A stretch of DNA of 64,000 nucleotides from Cocos nucifera. Its lineage: Eukaryota > Streptophyta > Magnoliopsida > Arecales > Arecaceae. This document shows, piece after piece, positions 34,286 through 46,111 of this stretch. The translations under genes were made by a program, and so were the position numbers. The notes below the pieces were generated by a model that made no database searches, was not told the origin of the DNA, and saw only the letters and a program-made list of their open reading frames with translations. The stretch spans positions 186,001-250,000 of the forward strand of contig QRFJ01004998.1 in NCBI GenBank assembly GCA_006176705.1, read 5' to 3'. The stretch's first letter is position 1. The number at the start of each line of letters is the position of its first letter.

Positions 34286-35944
34286 CCCCAAGCCTTGGCA
34301 AATCCCTCGACGATGCCCTCCTACACAATCCCACTATCTCTGCACACTCGACAACACCTATGCAAACATCACCTCCGCCAATCCTCTTCAGCTATTGTGT
34401 ATCTTTGAGGCCTTTGGGATGACCGCCTCCACCGTTGAAGACCTGTGCTTGCTTCTTGGCACTATCCTGAAATTGTAGGATCCCTTCTGCTTAGCAGCTA
34501 CATCACTTTCTCTGAACTTTTCTAGGGAACCTACAGCACTTCTGCATGAGCACATACTATACCACTTGACATGATCTCCTGAAAGCTATGCCTGTCCATC
34601 TGCACACGCCGCTCCACCTGGAACTATGCATCACCCATGTTGACCCTCAGCTCTGAACTCATGCAAAATTTTCTCTCCACTTATGAAGCCACCACTATGG
34701 AGCTTCACCTATATCTGAAGTCCACCTGATGCCATAGAAGTTGACTCTATCATCGAGTTCTTTGAGGCCAACCACTCAATGCTGCACTACTGAGCCTGCC
34801 ACTGCATTTTAAACACCATCGCTGCCCCTTTGAATCCTCTGTGCTCCACGAATCCCTTCGAAGCTATCTCGGATACCTCTGCAACCCGTGGGCACCTCCA
34901 AAACACAAGAGCTCATCCAACTCTTCTGAATTCAGTGATTGAATTCTAGAGAATTCCATCCTAGTCCTTCTCTTCTGCCCCTACACCGGCTATCACTTCA
35001 GCTGCACCTGGAGAACCATCCTCCACTTGAATCGTGACTCTCCCTAATGCCCTTGTCGAAGAAACTTGATCCATGATAGTTCTAGCTGCTTGATGTCCTT
35101 GACGCTCTCTGAGACCTCCTGGCTCTCCTTGAGACCTGCACCCGATCTTCTTAAGATGCCCCTAACACCTCTTGCTGAGATAACTCCCTCAGCTGCTGCA
35201 CCATCGAGCCTCTCTCAGTCTTGTGCCTTTAGGTAAGCACTACTTTAGCACTCCAGCACTCTCTAGCCTTATCTCTATGCCGCTCTACAGCCTCCCAGCC
35301 ATAATCTGCTGGACCTCCATGGATCATCCATCTCCATCATCCTTAAGGCTTCGTAAATCCATGCTCTAGTCGAACTACTGAATGCACCCCCGACTACTTC
35401 CTCGCCTTCCTGACACCGAAGGACGTATAATCACTTCTTCAGTCTACATTCGACCATTACCCCTTGGAAAATCTCTTTTCAATAGCCCCACACTGCCCAT
35501 CTTTCTAAAGAACCCTGATGCTCTCTGTTGAGATACCTCCCTCGGCTGCTGTATCATCATGCCTCTCTCAGCTCCACATCTTCAGGAAAATGCTATTGCA
35601 GCACTCCAATGCTCCCTGCCTGTCACATAACCATCATACATCCTAGCCTTTCCACCAAGATCGATTAGCAAATCATACACCCAATCCTTCTATCTCGAGA
35701 AAATCCTTCCCATTAATCCTCTCAACCTCCACCTTCAACTCACTGCTCCTAGTTGGCCAAACCATAGCAATAACAAAGATAGAGCTGAGACATACCATGG
35801 AATCCTTGTGCAAATTTCTGATTTCACCTTGTATGTCTTCTCCTTTACTTCCACGCACCATCAGGCAATAAAATCTGGCACTTTCCATGCATCATCAGGC
35901 TCTAAAATCTGGCACTTTCCATGCATCATCAAGCTCTGAAATCT
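34286..35944 (-). other. Element D internal region, no recognised gag or pol
   Basis: This 1.66 kb stretch is C/T-rich on plus and visibly less AT-rich than its surroundings. No frame on either strand gives a gag, protease, integrase or RT block that I recognise. The plus strand has a 43-codon stop-free run near 34352-34490 (LDNTYANITSANPLQLLCIF, then TVEDLCLLLGTILKL) and other moderately open stretches. The minus strand has a 71-codon open frame (35888-35673) starting MESARFYCLMVRGSKG. Next to the primer site, about 2.5 copies of a ~33-base unit (35865-35950) repeat. Possible origins are captured host DNA or a gag too decayed to see. No function is proposed. Confidence 0.5.
35673..35888 (-). 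CDS. Hypothetical 71-codon open frame inside element D
   Basis: This runs from MESARFYCLMVRG to DFLEIEGLGV on the strand that an element D transcript would have, about 60 bases 3' of the primer site. That is an expected place for a first open frame, but also within reach of chance in this less AT-rich DNA. I recognise no domain, signal peptide or membrane segment. Its middle part is moderately hydrophobic (MVCLSSIFVIAMVW) and flanked by charged residues. Its start overlaps the tandem repeat. It may be a remnant of captured DNA or not a gene at all. Confidence 0.2.
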   Translation of the reverse strand: MESARFYCLMVRGSKGEDIQGEIRNLHKDSMVCLSSIFVIAMVWPTRSSELKVEVERINGKDFLEIEGLGV

Positions 35945-35950
35945 GGCTCT
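35865..35950. repeat. Short tandem repeat beside the element D primer site
   Basis: About 2.5 units of roughly 33 bases share AAAATCTGGCACTTTCCATG followed by CATCA. The last partial unit runs into the primer site (AAATCTGGCTCTGATACC). Confidence 0.75.
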
Positions 35951-35957
35951 GATACCA
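35945..35957 (-). other. Element D primer binding site
   Basis: The minus strand reads TGGTATCAGAGCC, a perfect 13-base complement of initiator-Met tRNA, directly abutting the LTR. Confidence 0.92.
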
Positions 35958-36834
35958 TATTATCATCCACAACATCCCAGACATCACTTAGGTCTGATAC
36001 CAAATTATAGACCCATGATATTGCTCAAACACCAATCATTCTTGACATCACAAGCATCGATACCATGTTGCGAAAGCCCCTGATCTTTAGCATGGATCTA
36101 AAGAAACCTATGACGTTCTCTATGGGCAGTAAACCATCAATCCTCCACCTAGATCTATGATCGAACACCTCCCTCCTTGGGCTTGAGGGAGACACCCCCT
36201 TCTCTAGGGCTTCTTCAAGAACCCTAGGATGGCAACTCTAGAGAGAAGAGAAGAAGAGAGAATTGAGGGAGACAAGTTCTATATTGATTCCACCCATGAA
36301 AATCCTAGTACAACCTATGTATTTATACATAGCCATTAGGCTCGACCAAAAACTTTCCTAGCTAACCCAATACATGAAAGCACTCACCGAGCTCATGTAC
36401 ACCCATGTCTTCCATGCTCTCATCCTCTAGATCTAGACCCGATCCATACATGAATTAGCCACCTTAAGACCTCTCAAACCAGACCTTAAGACTTCCAAGA
36501 TCAATCCAGATCCTAGTCCAAAATAGACCCTCATGTAACTCTACCCACGAACTGAGCTGACTCAGTCTTAGCACTAAGCTAGCTAAGTTACACTGGGTTG
36601 GCTCAGTCCAAAACTGAGCTAGCCCAGTCCTATGTTGTGCTAGCAGTGTTGAACGCTCAGCTCTCTATTTTGCCTGTACTCTGAGACTTAGCCGATCTAG
36701 TTTTAGACCAATTTAGCTAACCTACAAAAAATCTTTCTCCTTCAATCTTGATTCTCTAGCTTTGGTTTCTTGCTTCACCTTGTGTCCCAAGTTTTCGAAG
36801 CACCAACCAAGCCCCTGAAATCCCTGAAGCCAAC

Positions 36835-39114
36835 TGAAGGGAAAATCCTAATTTTCTGGGTCAGGTTCGTTCATATCTGATTGGATCAAAAGAGATATTT
36901 TTAAAAAAAAAATTTATGAATCTAGATCAGATCTAAGATATTTTAGATCTAATTTTATAGATCTAATAAATAAAAATAAAAATAAATTAAATCTAATTTA
37001 ATTTATACCTTGATGTTGGGTAATCAGATTTTTCTTTGATGATCCTGCTATTTACCTGAGGTTCTGAATCTAGCCACGCAAGTGCCTGGCCTCTACCAGT
37101 ATTCATTTGGGCTAAATCTGAAGATCTTCTCCTTCTTTATCACCTCTCCGAATATCAGATTTGGATCTGATTTGGAGGATCTTCAAAAGTTCTTTCAAAG
37201 ATCTACAGTCGTCTCTGCAACAGTGTTGCCTTCTTCCTTTCTCGTCACCTTTCTCTTGCCTGGATCGCACCAAACTAAAGCCCAAATCTCCTTAGGCATG
37301 GAGAGGAGAGAGAGGACTAGAAGATGGCATGGAGGAGGGAGAGGGGTAGCCTTGGGACATGGGCTAAGAGAGAACTCTATTAAAGTTAGGTGCAGACAGA
37401 GTTTATATAGATCCTACTGCGCCATGCAGTGCCACATCATCTCGGCCAATCACATTGCTTCGTACAATTAGATCTAAATCTAATTGATGGGATGACATCA
37501 CTTGATTCAATCAGATGAGAGCCCTCTCAATTCATCCTTAGATAGCACCTAAGACTGTCAAAGTCTATTCCTAGGTGCCACCTAAGTAGAATCCAAGAAG
37601 CAACCTGGAGTCCCATCTATATGGGACTCCAGGCATCCCTATCCATAGGCACACGCCTCCCTAGGCAAGCACCCCCTCCTTTCTAATTTCTAGCAAAGGG
37701 ACAAGCCCCTATTTGTTCTCCTATGGGTGCATGACACATGGGCAGATGTCTAAGTGTCAAAGGTCAACATTTGACCAAAGTCAAAAGACAAGAATTAGCA
37801 GGTGATGGAAAATAGCAGGTGTTATCTCAAATTTATCTCATAAATTAAGATAACCTTTTTTTGACTTGGACATGCTCTAGTCAGATCAACTAAATGTATT
37901 TGAGTGAGGACAAATACATTTGGCTTAGTTAAGACAATTTTTAATGATAGTAGAAGGAGAACGTTAGGCTCAATCGTGTGCTAGCATGATTTTCTTGAAC
38001 CTAATTGAGTCTTATTCAAATCAATTTAAACTAGATTAGTCCAACTGATGATATCTAGATCTAAACCTTTATTTGTGTAATCTAGTTAGGTTCAGTTCTA
38101 TATGATAATAGGATATATCACGATCTCTATCATCGATATCATTGAAACTTCTTTCGATGGATCAAAACTCTTCTAATTCAGACAACTAGAATGATCAATC
38201 ATCTAAATCATTCTAATTGCTCCCAAAATTCACTAGTGACATCTAGCAGTGTATGGTGGCAACCCATCAAAACTAAAAATGAACCTCTTGGTGTAGCTAC
38301 CTATGTGATTAAGTTCTTCTATCTTGAGCCCTGATCAGATTAGGGTTAAGGTGAACTCATCAAACCCTAATTTCTGTCATATGATTTAACTATTCGATTC
38401 AAGTCCGATGTAAAAACCTTAATAGAAACTCTTTTTATTATTTCACTCTACCATGGTCATGAACTTATGGACTTGATTCTCATGATCCTCATAGAGCTAC
38501 TCCTCATCCACCGATGTAGATAGATTCCCTCTTGGTGTAATCCAATTCCTATAATGAACATGCTATAGCCAACATACACCTCAGAATTTCGAATGGCTAG
38601 GAGATCGAGTCATGGTGTAGTCAAACTATAACACCCTCAAGATGAACTGCCAATGCACCTCAGGTCAAAGAACCAGACATGCAGCTTTGAGTCAATCATC
38701 GACGAAAAGGTAGACTTCCTTATGACTGCTTGAGGTGGTCACGCTTAGTGCCCTCGTTCTCTAACGAGTACCTATACTCTCGCTTCGATGTCTCTACACT
38801 GTAGACTCAAGACTCATCTACTATAAAGAAGCGATTGTATACCAACCTTCCAGATCAATCACTATCCTCATGATGATCCTATGGTCGGAAGCATTTTATG
38901 AGTTAATAATAAAAATTCATGTCTTAAATTTTCAACTCTTAAAAATATGAATTATCATTATCATTAACTCAAGAAATGTATCACAAACACTAAATACACA
39001 TTTATGATAGAAAATAATCTATTTTATTATTTATAATCAAAATTATAATTTTTTTCTTAGAAGTGCATTACAGGTGTCAGCTAATTCTTGCTTTTAGGGC
39101 ACACTTATCTAATA
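36835..39114 (-). mobile_element. Element F: solo LTR of the E/G/J family
   Basis: A complete 2280-base LTR in reverse orientation (TGAAGGGAAAATCC...TATCTAATA) with no internal element sequence. It is flanked by a perfect CCAAC duplication (36830-36834 and 39115-39119). Such solo LTRs form by recombination between the two LTRs of a full element. It lies inside the 5' LTR of element D. Confidence 0.95.
37604..37633. promoter_or_regulatory. LTR stem-loop I (element F)
   Basis: CCTGGAGTCCCAT and ATGGGACTCCAGG are perfect 13-bp arms with loop CTAT. The arms are identical to element E and the loop differs. Confidence 0.75.
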
Positions 39115-39173
39115 CCAACACCCTAGCTCCTCCCGTGGCCTCCTAAGGCTTTGGAGCACCATCAATCCTCATA

Positions 39174-39627
39174 GCAAGTGATCTAGAAGATTTTTAGGAA
39201 AAACATGTTTATAGTTATCAAGGAGGCTTGCTATCTTTTAGGGATAATGACTTGTGTTCCTCTTGTTAACTTCCTTAATAGTTAGAATCTAAATAGAAGT
39301 GCTCTCTCAAATCTTTTTCAAATTCACTTTTCTTCTATGGGCTCTAAAGGTTCATTTCTCTTAACATTCCTAAGGGGTGAAGGGTAGATCCTAATTTTCT
39401 TGCCACTGTTCATGAATGTACATGAGTTGGATCAACCATGAAGCATAGCATGTTGATCGAATAGCCAAGGCCTTCCTAGGATTATGCTTCCTACATTCAT
39501 GGGCATAACATCACACCACACATTCTCCTTGTAAGATTGAAATTTAATGCGGACCAAACAACGGTGTCTAATTAGGAGGGACGATGCATCTATCCAAGCT
39601 ACCTTATATGGGTTCGGATGATCTATG
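39174..39627 (-). pseudogene. pol: Element B (gypsy) protease, second half
   Basis: Minus-strand translation reads on from the first half: SIDHPNPYKVAWIDASSLLI, RHRCLVRIKFQSYKENVWCD and MPMNVGSIILGRPWLFDQHA, the conserved C-terminal part of gypsy proteases (D-V-I-P-M-x-V-G...I-L-G-R-P-W-L). The frame is open across the CTATG insertion site of element G, except for G itself. Stops follow near 39410 and beyond. The block ends at the GCAAG duplication bounding element D. Confidence 0.85.
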
Positions 39628-41896
39628 TGTTAGATATGTGTATCCTAGAAGTCAAAATTGGCTGACACTTATAATACACTTCTAGAGGCAAAATTATAAT
39701 TTTGACTATAAATAATAAAATGGATTATTTTCTATCATAAATATATATTTAGTGTCTATGATACATCCCTTGAGTTAATGGTAATGATAATTCTTATTTT
39801 TAAGAGTTGAAAATTTAAGACAAGAATTTTCATTATTAACTCATAAAATGCTCTTGACCGTAGGATCATCATGAGGATGGTGATTGATTGGAAAGATTGG
39901 TGTACAATTGCTTCTTCATAGTAGATGAGTCTTAAGTCTATGGTGTAGAGACACCAGAGTGAGAGTACAGGTACTCGTTAGAGAACAAGGGCACTGAGTG
40001 TGACCATCTTGAGCAGTCATAAGAAAGTCTACCTTCTCATTGATGACTGACTCAAAGCTACAGTGATATATTTGGTTCTTTGACCTGAGGTGCATTGGTA
40101 GTTCACCTTAAGGGTGTTATAGTTTGGCGGTACCATAACTCGATCTTCTAGCCATTTGGAATCCTGAGGTGTATGTTGGCTATAGCATGTTTATTGTAGG
40201 AATTGGATTGCACCAAGAGGGAATCTATCTACTTCGGTGGATGAGAAGCAACCCTATGATGATCATGAGAATCAAGTCCATAAGCCCATAGCCATGGCAG
40301 AGTGAAATAATAGAAAGAGTTTCTATTAAGGTTTTCACATCAGACTTGAATCGAATGATTAAATCATATGATAGAAATTAGGGTTTGACGAGTTCACCTT
40401 AACCCTAATCTGATCGGAGCTCAAGATAGAAGAACTTAATCATACAAGTAGCTACACCAAGAGGTTCATTTTTAATTTTGATGGGCTGCAACCATATACT
40501 GCTAGGTGTCACTGGTAGATTTTTGGAGCAATTAGAATGATTTAGATGATTGATCATTCTAGTTGTCTGAATCAGAAGAGTTCTAACCCATCGAAAGAAG
40601 TTTTAATGATGTCGATGATAGAGATCGTGACATATCCCATTATCATATAGAACTGAACTTAACTGGATCACACAAATAAGAGTTTGGATTTGAATATCAT
40701 CAATTGGACTAACCCAGTTCAATTGATTTGAATTAGATTCAATTAGGTTCAAGAAAATCGTGCAAGCACATGATTGAGCCTAACATTCTCCTTCTATTAT
40801 CATTAAAAGTTGTCTCGATTGAGCCAAATGAGTTTATGCTCACTCAGGTACCTTCACTTGATCTAACTACAGCTTGTTCAGATCAAAAAAGGATTGTCTT
40901 AATTTATAAGATAAATTTGAGACAACACCTGCTAATTTTCATCACCTGCTAATTCTTGTCTTTGACTTTGGTCAAACATTGACCTTTGACACTTAGATAT
41001 CTGCCCATGTGTCATGCACCTATTAGAGAGCAGATAGGGGCTTGTCCCCTTGCTAGATATTGAAAAGGAGGGGGCGCACACCTAGGGAGGCATGCGCCTA
41101 TGGATAGGGATGCCTGGAGTTCCATATGGATGGGACTCTAGGTTGCTTCTTGGTTTCTACTTAGATGACCCCTAGCTATAGACTTTGACCAGTCTTAGGC
41201 ACCATCTAAGGATAAATTAGTAGGGCTCTCAACTGATTGGATTAGGTGATGTCATTTCACCAATCAGATTTAGATCTGATTGCACGAAGCAATATGATTG
41301 GCCGGGATGATGTGGCACTGCATGGCGCAGCAGGGTCTATATAAACCCTATCTATGCCCAACTTTCAAAGAGTTCTCTCTTAGCCCATGCCCCAAGGCTG
41401 TTCCTCTCCCTCCTCTATGCCATCTTCTGATCCTCTCTCTCCTCTCCATGCCCAAGGGAAGTTGGGCTTCAGTTTGGTGTGATCCAGGTAAGAAAAAGCT
41501 GACGAGAAAGGAAGAAGGCAACACTGCTGCAAAGACGACCATAGATCTTTGAAAGAAGTTTTGAAGATCCTCCAAATTAGAATCAAATTTGATTTTTGGA
41601 GAGGTGATAAAGAGGTAGAAGATCTCTAGATCTAGCTTGAGTGGATACCGATAGAGGCCAGGCACTTGCTTGGCTAGATCCAGAACCTCAGGCAGTCAGT
41701 AGGATCATCAAAGGGTAGTCTGATTATCCAGCATCGAGGTATAAATTAAATTAAATTAAATTTATTTTATTTTTATTTATTAGATTTGAAATATCTTAGA
41801 TCTGATCTAGATACATGAGAGAAATTTTTGAAATATCTCTCTTGATCCGATCAAATCTGAATGAACCTGATTCGAGAAATCAGGATTTTTCCTTCA
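39628..41896 (+). repeat. Element G 5' LTR
   Basis: This LTR is 2269 bases long and runs TGTTAGATATGTG to TTTTTCCTTCA. TATA box CTATATAAA is at 41337-41345. Confidence 0.94.
41337..41345 (+). promoter_or_regulatory. TATA box of element G 5' LTR
   Basis: CTATATAAACCC lies about 550 bases before the LTR end and is conserved with element E. Confidence 0.6.
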
Positions 41897-41898
41897 AC

Positions 41899-41911
41899 TG
41901 GTATCAGAGCC
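41899..41911 (+). other. Element G primer binding site
   Basis: TGGTATCAGAGCC lies two bases after the LTR, a perfect complement of initiator-Met tRNA. Confidence 0.95.
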
Positions 41912-43800
41912 AGGTTCTCTAAATTATCTAGATCTAATTTTTATTTATTTTTGATCTAAAAATAAGATAATTTTAGATATCACATGATATGTGATTAGAT
42001 CTAAAATTAAAAAAATTAAAATTAAAGAATATAGATCTAAGTTCTACAATATGCATGACTAGTAGTAAAAAAGAATAGTTCTATACATAGTCTTGCATGA
42101 TCATGATTTATTTTGATTAAATTATAATTTTAGATCTATTTATTTTTTATTTTTTGATGATTATAAATATTATAATAAAATCTAAAAAATAGAAAATAAA
42201 ATTATTTAATTTTTAGATCATATGAGATATGATGAATGCATGTTTAAACTAGTTGTAGAATAGTTCTCATAATTATCAAAATTAGAATTTATTTTGATGT
42301 GATCAATTTAAATCTAACTTTTTAAATAATTATGAGATAATTTAGATCTAAAAAACAAGCATGATATGATAGATGAGATGAATGCAGAACATGTATTAAG
42401 TTAGATTATTTTTTATATATGAGATATATGATGTAGATCTAACTAGTTTTATAGATTTATATTTCTGATTAAGGCATTCTCCTTGACCGTCCGATCATAA
42501 GAACAAAGTAAGATTTAAATGCTCTCTCCTCTTATTTGATGGGGTGTTCTTATGTTGTGTAGGGGTGCTGCGCATTCGTTCTTAATCAAAAATCAAGAAC
42601 TTACTTTCTGCAAAACCCTAGATCCTGAAATCCTAGAATTTTATTTACATATTTTATTTATGAACCCTAACTTAATTAAGAATTAAGATTATGAAATATA
42701 TGTTAGGTCTAAAATTGAGAATTTTAGATCTAAGACATATTCATAATATTGGGTTCGGACTTAGGTAGCTCAATTAGGTCTAAGCGGTTGATCAAACTGA
42801 ATCAAGAGTTGGTTAGATGGGATCAACAATGCTTAAATTGACCAACCTAATAGTATTAATTCTGGACTAAGATCGAGTCACATGAGTGATCGATCAAGCT
42901 AAAACCTAATTAGGCTCAGTGGTTAGAGTCTGGATTGTAGGCTAACCCGATTGATTTTGGCTCAATAATTTGGTGTCGAAGGTATGTTTTGCAGATACGA
43001 TCGACTGATTTTTAATTGGGAGCTACTCGTCTCGAATGCCTTCTTATCAAGTTAGTGGCATATCCCTTCCACCAGTCTCACTTACCTGGCCATATTTGTT
43101 GACTCAGTTTTGATCTGAGGTGGTCAATAATCTGAGCTAACCCATGGCACTAGGTTAGTCATAATGGTTAAGACTAAGTCAAGTCTAGTTTAATGAGACC
43201 TAAATCAAATCTTTCTAAGAAAAGATTAAGTCTAAGATCTTCCATCATTGTAGATGGTGGGTCCTTTTTGGGGTTGATTGTTCTTGACTGGTTACAATGG
43301 TTTAGTTGCACCAAAAAGATGCAACCATATATATTAGGCATTGGATGCTATGGGCTGGAGGATGGATTAGGCTTAATATTTCGGATATGGTGAGAGACTC
43401 AATTAGAAATTCAATCTGTGCAAATGGTGGGTCTGACTTAACTAAGGAGTGGATCAATATTTCGGACACAATGAGATTCATGAATTGGAGATCAAGTTTG
43501 GGTGCACCATGATTAAAGAATTATTGAACAAGAGTTGTTCACTCATTGGCTAACCCATCACCAATAACTGTTAGATGAGGTAATAAGTTAGTTGGTGGGA
43601 CTGCACCATCCACTAGAAATTATTAATCATGAAGATTTTTGCATCTCTATAGAGAAAGTGTAGAAATCTGAGAAAATAGTGGGAGCTAATTTGTTTAAAA
43701 ATAAAACTCCTAAATAAATTGGTTAAGTCTTAATTACAATATCTAACTAGAAACTTTGACTCTCTAAAGAAAAATATCTACATCCAACCAACTAGCATGA
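41912..43800 (+). other. Element G leader region
   Basis: About 1.9 kb, collinear with the element E leader (26166-28049). The open frames at 43193 and 43306 lie in this untranslated sequence and have no homology I recognise. Confidence 0.6.
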
Positions 43801-44505
43801 ATCCTAGACACCTATAGACTGATCAAACCAAATTACAAGGATTGGCTTTGAAACTTCAAAATTATTTTGGATTTTAAAAAGTTAACTCATGTATTGGACC
43901 AGAATCCTCCCACCTTACCAGCTCGTCCATCCGCTGAATAGAGAGCGTCACTTAAAAAATGGACGGACAAAGATATCAAGGTCGGATACTATATATTGGG
44001 CTCGATATCTGATGAGTTTCAGCACCAACAAGAGGATATCAGAATTGTCTGCCAAATATTGGCTCACCTACAAGAGATGTTTGGTGAACAGAGTCACGTA
44101 GCCAAGTATCAAGTCACTAAATGACTATTCAAGGCTAAGATGCATGATGGACAGTCAGTCCAAGATCATTGTCTAATGATGATGAAGAACTTGAAAGAGC
44201 TTAAGAAGTTCGGAGTGAGGTTGAACTTGGATCTAAGAATGATATAATTCTGCAATCCTTGACTGATGCATATGGGCAGTTCATCATGAACTATCATATA
44301 CATAAACTTCAATATTCCCTGGCCAAACTTATGAACATGCTGGTTACCGCTGAGCTTTCTATGAAAGGTTCTAAAGGCTCAGTGCTTACTATAGAATGGA
44401 CTTCTTCCAAGAGAATCTTTTGGAAAGAAGAAGAAGTCTATGAAAAAGCAAAAAGTAGAAGGAGGAAAGAAGAAAAAGATAGAGCTAAAATAGAAGGCCG
44501 CTGAC
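43801..44505 (+). pseudogene. gag: Element G gag
   Basis: Fragmented gag, collinear with element E. The LPARPSA-type block near 43915 is followed directly by a stop, LTHLQEMFGEQSHVAKYQV-like sequence occurs near 44065-44120 with TGA at 44122-44124, and an 81-codon open stretch (44259-44504) carries TDAYGQFIMNYHIHKLQYSL and a Lys/Glu-rich tail (KAKSRRRKEEKDRAK). Several frame changes make it untranslatable. Confidence 0.8.
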
Positions 44506-45047
44506 AAAGGAAAGTATTTTCATTGCAATAATAACGGCCACTAGAAGCGGAACTGCCCTACTTACCTGGCCATCCTGAAGAATAAGAAGGAGGCAGATCC
44601 TTCTGGAGGTATGCTCATTATTGAGTCTAACCTTACAGTTTCTTCTGCATCCAGTTGGGTGCTTGACTCGGTTCTAGTGCTCATTTGTGCACTACCATGC
44701 AGGGTCTTGAGTATAGCAGGAGGCTAAGGGATGGTGAGATGATCCTATACATTAGAAATAAAGCAAGAGTTGCTATCATGGCCGTGGGAACATACCCTCT
44801 TCGACTATCATCTGATTAAGACTTAGTTTTAAAAGATTGTTATTGTGTGCCTGTAGCAAGTAGGAATTTGATTTTTATTTCATGCCAAGCACTAGAAGGC
44901 TATGTAATTAGTTTTCTTAAGGACCATTGTAACATTCTTTATGAAAGAAATATAATTGCAAGTGGTTTCCTTATTAATGATCTTTACCAGTTACATATTG
45001 ATATATCTATTTTTAATATCGAGCAAAATGTGAATACCATGAAATGA
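44506..45047 (+). pseudogene. pol: Element G zinc knuckle and protease
   Basis: The knuckle near 44515-44560 reads FHCNNNGH, a stop, KRNC. In the protease, the conserved D-S-G run is destroyed by loss of two bases near 44667 (GCTTGACTCGGTTCTAG against GCTTGACTCTGGTTCTAG in element E, with one further change), shifting the frame. PVASRNLIFISCQALEGYVI (44847 onward) is the downstream block and ends in TGA at 45045-45047, the stop shared with E. Confidence 0.78.
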
Positions 45048-45780
45048 CCTAGGGATAGTCCAAATGATAGGTACCTATGGCACCTAAGACTAGATCATAT
45101 AGCAAAAGATAGGATTAGCAAATTAGAGAAAATTAGGCTATTGAGTCCGTTGACTTTCGAGTCATATCCAATTTATGAATCTTGTCTTCATGGCAAAATG
45201 ACTAAGCTTCCTTTTATTGGAGATGGGGAAAGGACCACGGATCTTCTTGCCCTAGTACATATTGATGTGTGTGGCCCATTTGATGTGCCGACTAGAGGCA
45301 ACTTTGTCTACTTCATAACCTTTATCGATAATTTATCTAGGTATGGGTATATGTATCTTATGAGATGCAAGTCTGAAGCTTTTGAAAAGTTTAAGAAATT
45401 CAGACATGAAGTAGAAAAGTAAATTGAAAAATTCATCAAGGTTCTTCGATCAGATCGAGAAGGTGAATACCTTAGTCGAGAATTTCTGGACTGTCTCAAG
45501 AAAAATAGCATAATCTCTCAATGGACTCCACCTAGACCACCTTAACTCAATGGGATTTTAGAATGGAGGAATCAGACTCTATTAGATATGGTCTGATCCA
45601 TGATGAGCTTCACAGACCTCCTAGATTTTTTTGGGGATACTGTTTGTTAACTGCAATATACTTACTGAATAGGGTTTCTTCTAAAATCGTTCCACCACAC
45701 CGTATGAGATATGGCATGGTAAGAAATCAAGTCTGAGTCATCTTAGAATTTGGGATTGTCCGGCTCATGTCAAAGACAAC
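45048..45780 (+). pseudogene. pol: Element G integrase
   Basis: The 45141-45422 stretch includes ESCLHGKMTKLPFIGDGERT, LLALVHIDVCGPFDVPTRGN and FVYFITFIDNLSRYGYMYLM. The first catalytic Asp is kept (HIDVCGP). A stop at 45420 precedes IKVLRSDREGEYLSREFLDC with the second Asp. The third motif reads NGILEWRNQTLLDMV, as in E, where usual copia proteins have GVAERRNRT. Further stops and frame changes follow. Confidence 0.83.
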
Positions 45781-46111
45781 AAGTTGATAAGTTAGACTTT
45801 AGGTCCTTTAGAGCTTGATTTATGGGATATCGTAAAGAGTCGTTAGGATATTATTTCTACATTTCAGAAGATCATAAAATGATTGTGAGTCAATATGCCA
45901 TCTTTCTTGAAAAATAGTTTATTGAAGATAGCGGCATTAGAAAGCAGATCAAGCTCAATGAGAAAGTCTCACAAGAGCAACGAGCTAAGGACCAAATGAA
46001 ACCAAATCAGGTTGAGCCAATACATTCATTACCTCCTCCACCTCGTAGATCAGAAAGAGTTTTCCATTCGCCTGAGAGGACTTAGGTACTATTTCAGAGA
46101 AAATAGAGAAA

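Larger units (their letters stand above)
22967..39173 (-). mobile_element. Element D: short non-autonomous LTR retrotransposon, twice invaded
   Basis: LTRs 22967-34270 and 35958-39173 (each split by a later insertion) flank 1.7 kb of internal DNA (34271-35957). GCAAG occurs at 22962-22966 and 39174-39178 as the target-site duplication. On the minus strand there is a perfect 13-base initiator-Met primer site at 35957-35945 and a polypurine tract at 34285-34271, so orientation is certain. Without its insertions the element would be about 3.5 kb. I recognise no gag or pol, so it must have moved with enzymes from other elements. Copia-like primer and polypurine signals suggest copia helpers. It splits the gypsy pol of element B between protease and RT. 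Confidence 0.85.
35958..39173 (-). repeat. Element D 5' LTR, interrupted by solo LTR F
   Basis: The LTR is 35958-36834 plus 39120-39173, about 0.93 kb, and is matched by 22967-23869. An internal TTGGTATCAGA-like motif at 36000 is part of the LTR in both copies and not the primer site. Confidence 0.85.

Noticed and set aside
36000..36012. TTGGTATCAGA motif (minus) as a primer site bounding a shorter LTR in element D
   Set aside because: The direct repeat continues about 45 bases past it in both LTR copies. The perfect primer site at 35957-35945 and the GCAAG duplication fix the true boundary.
37082..37471. Open frame of 129 codons, with similar ones at 33714-34046 and 41348-41665 (all antisense to the E/F/G LTR)
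   Set aside because: It recurs because the LTR itself is repeated. It is antisense to the element, broken in other copies (25.6-25.9 kb, 49.5-49.8 kb), and has no recognisable domain.
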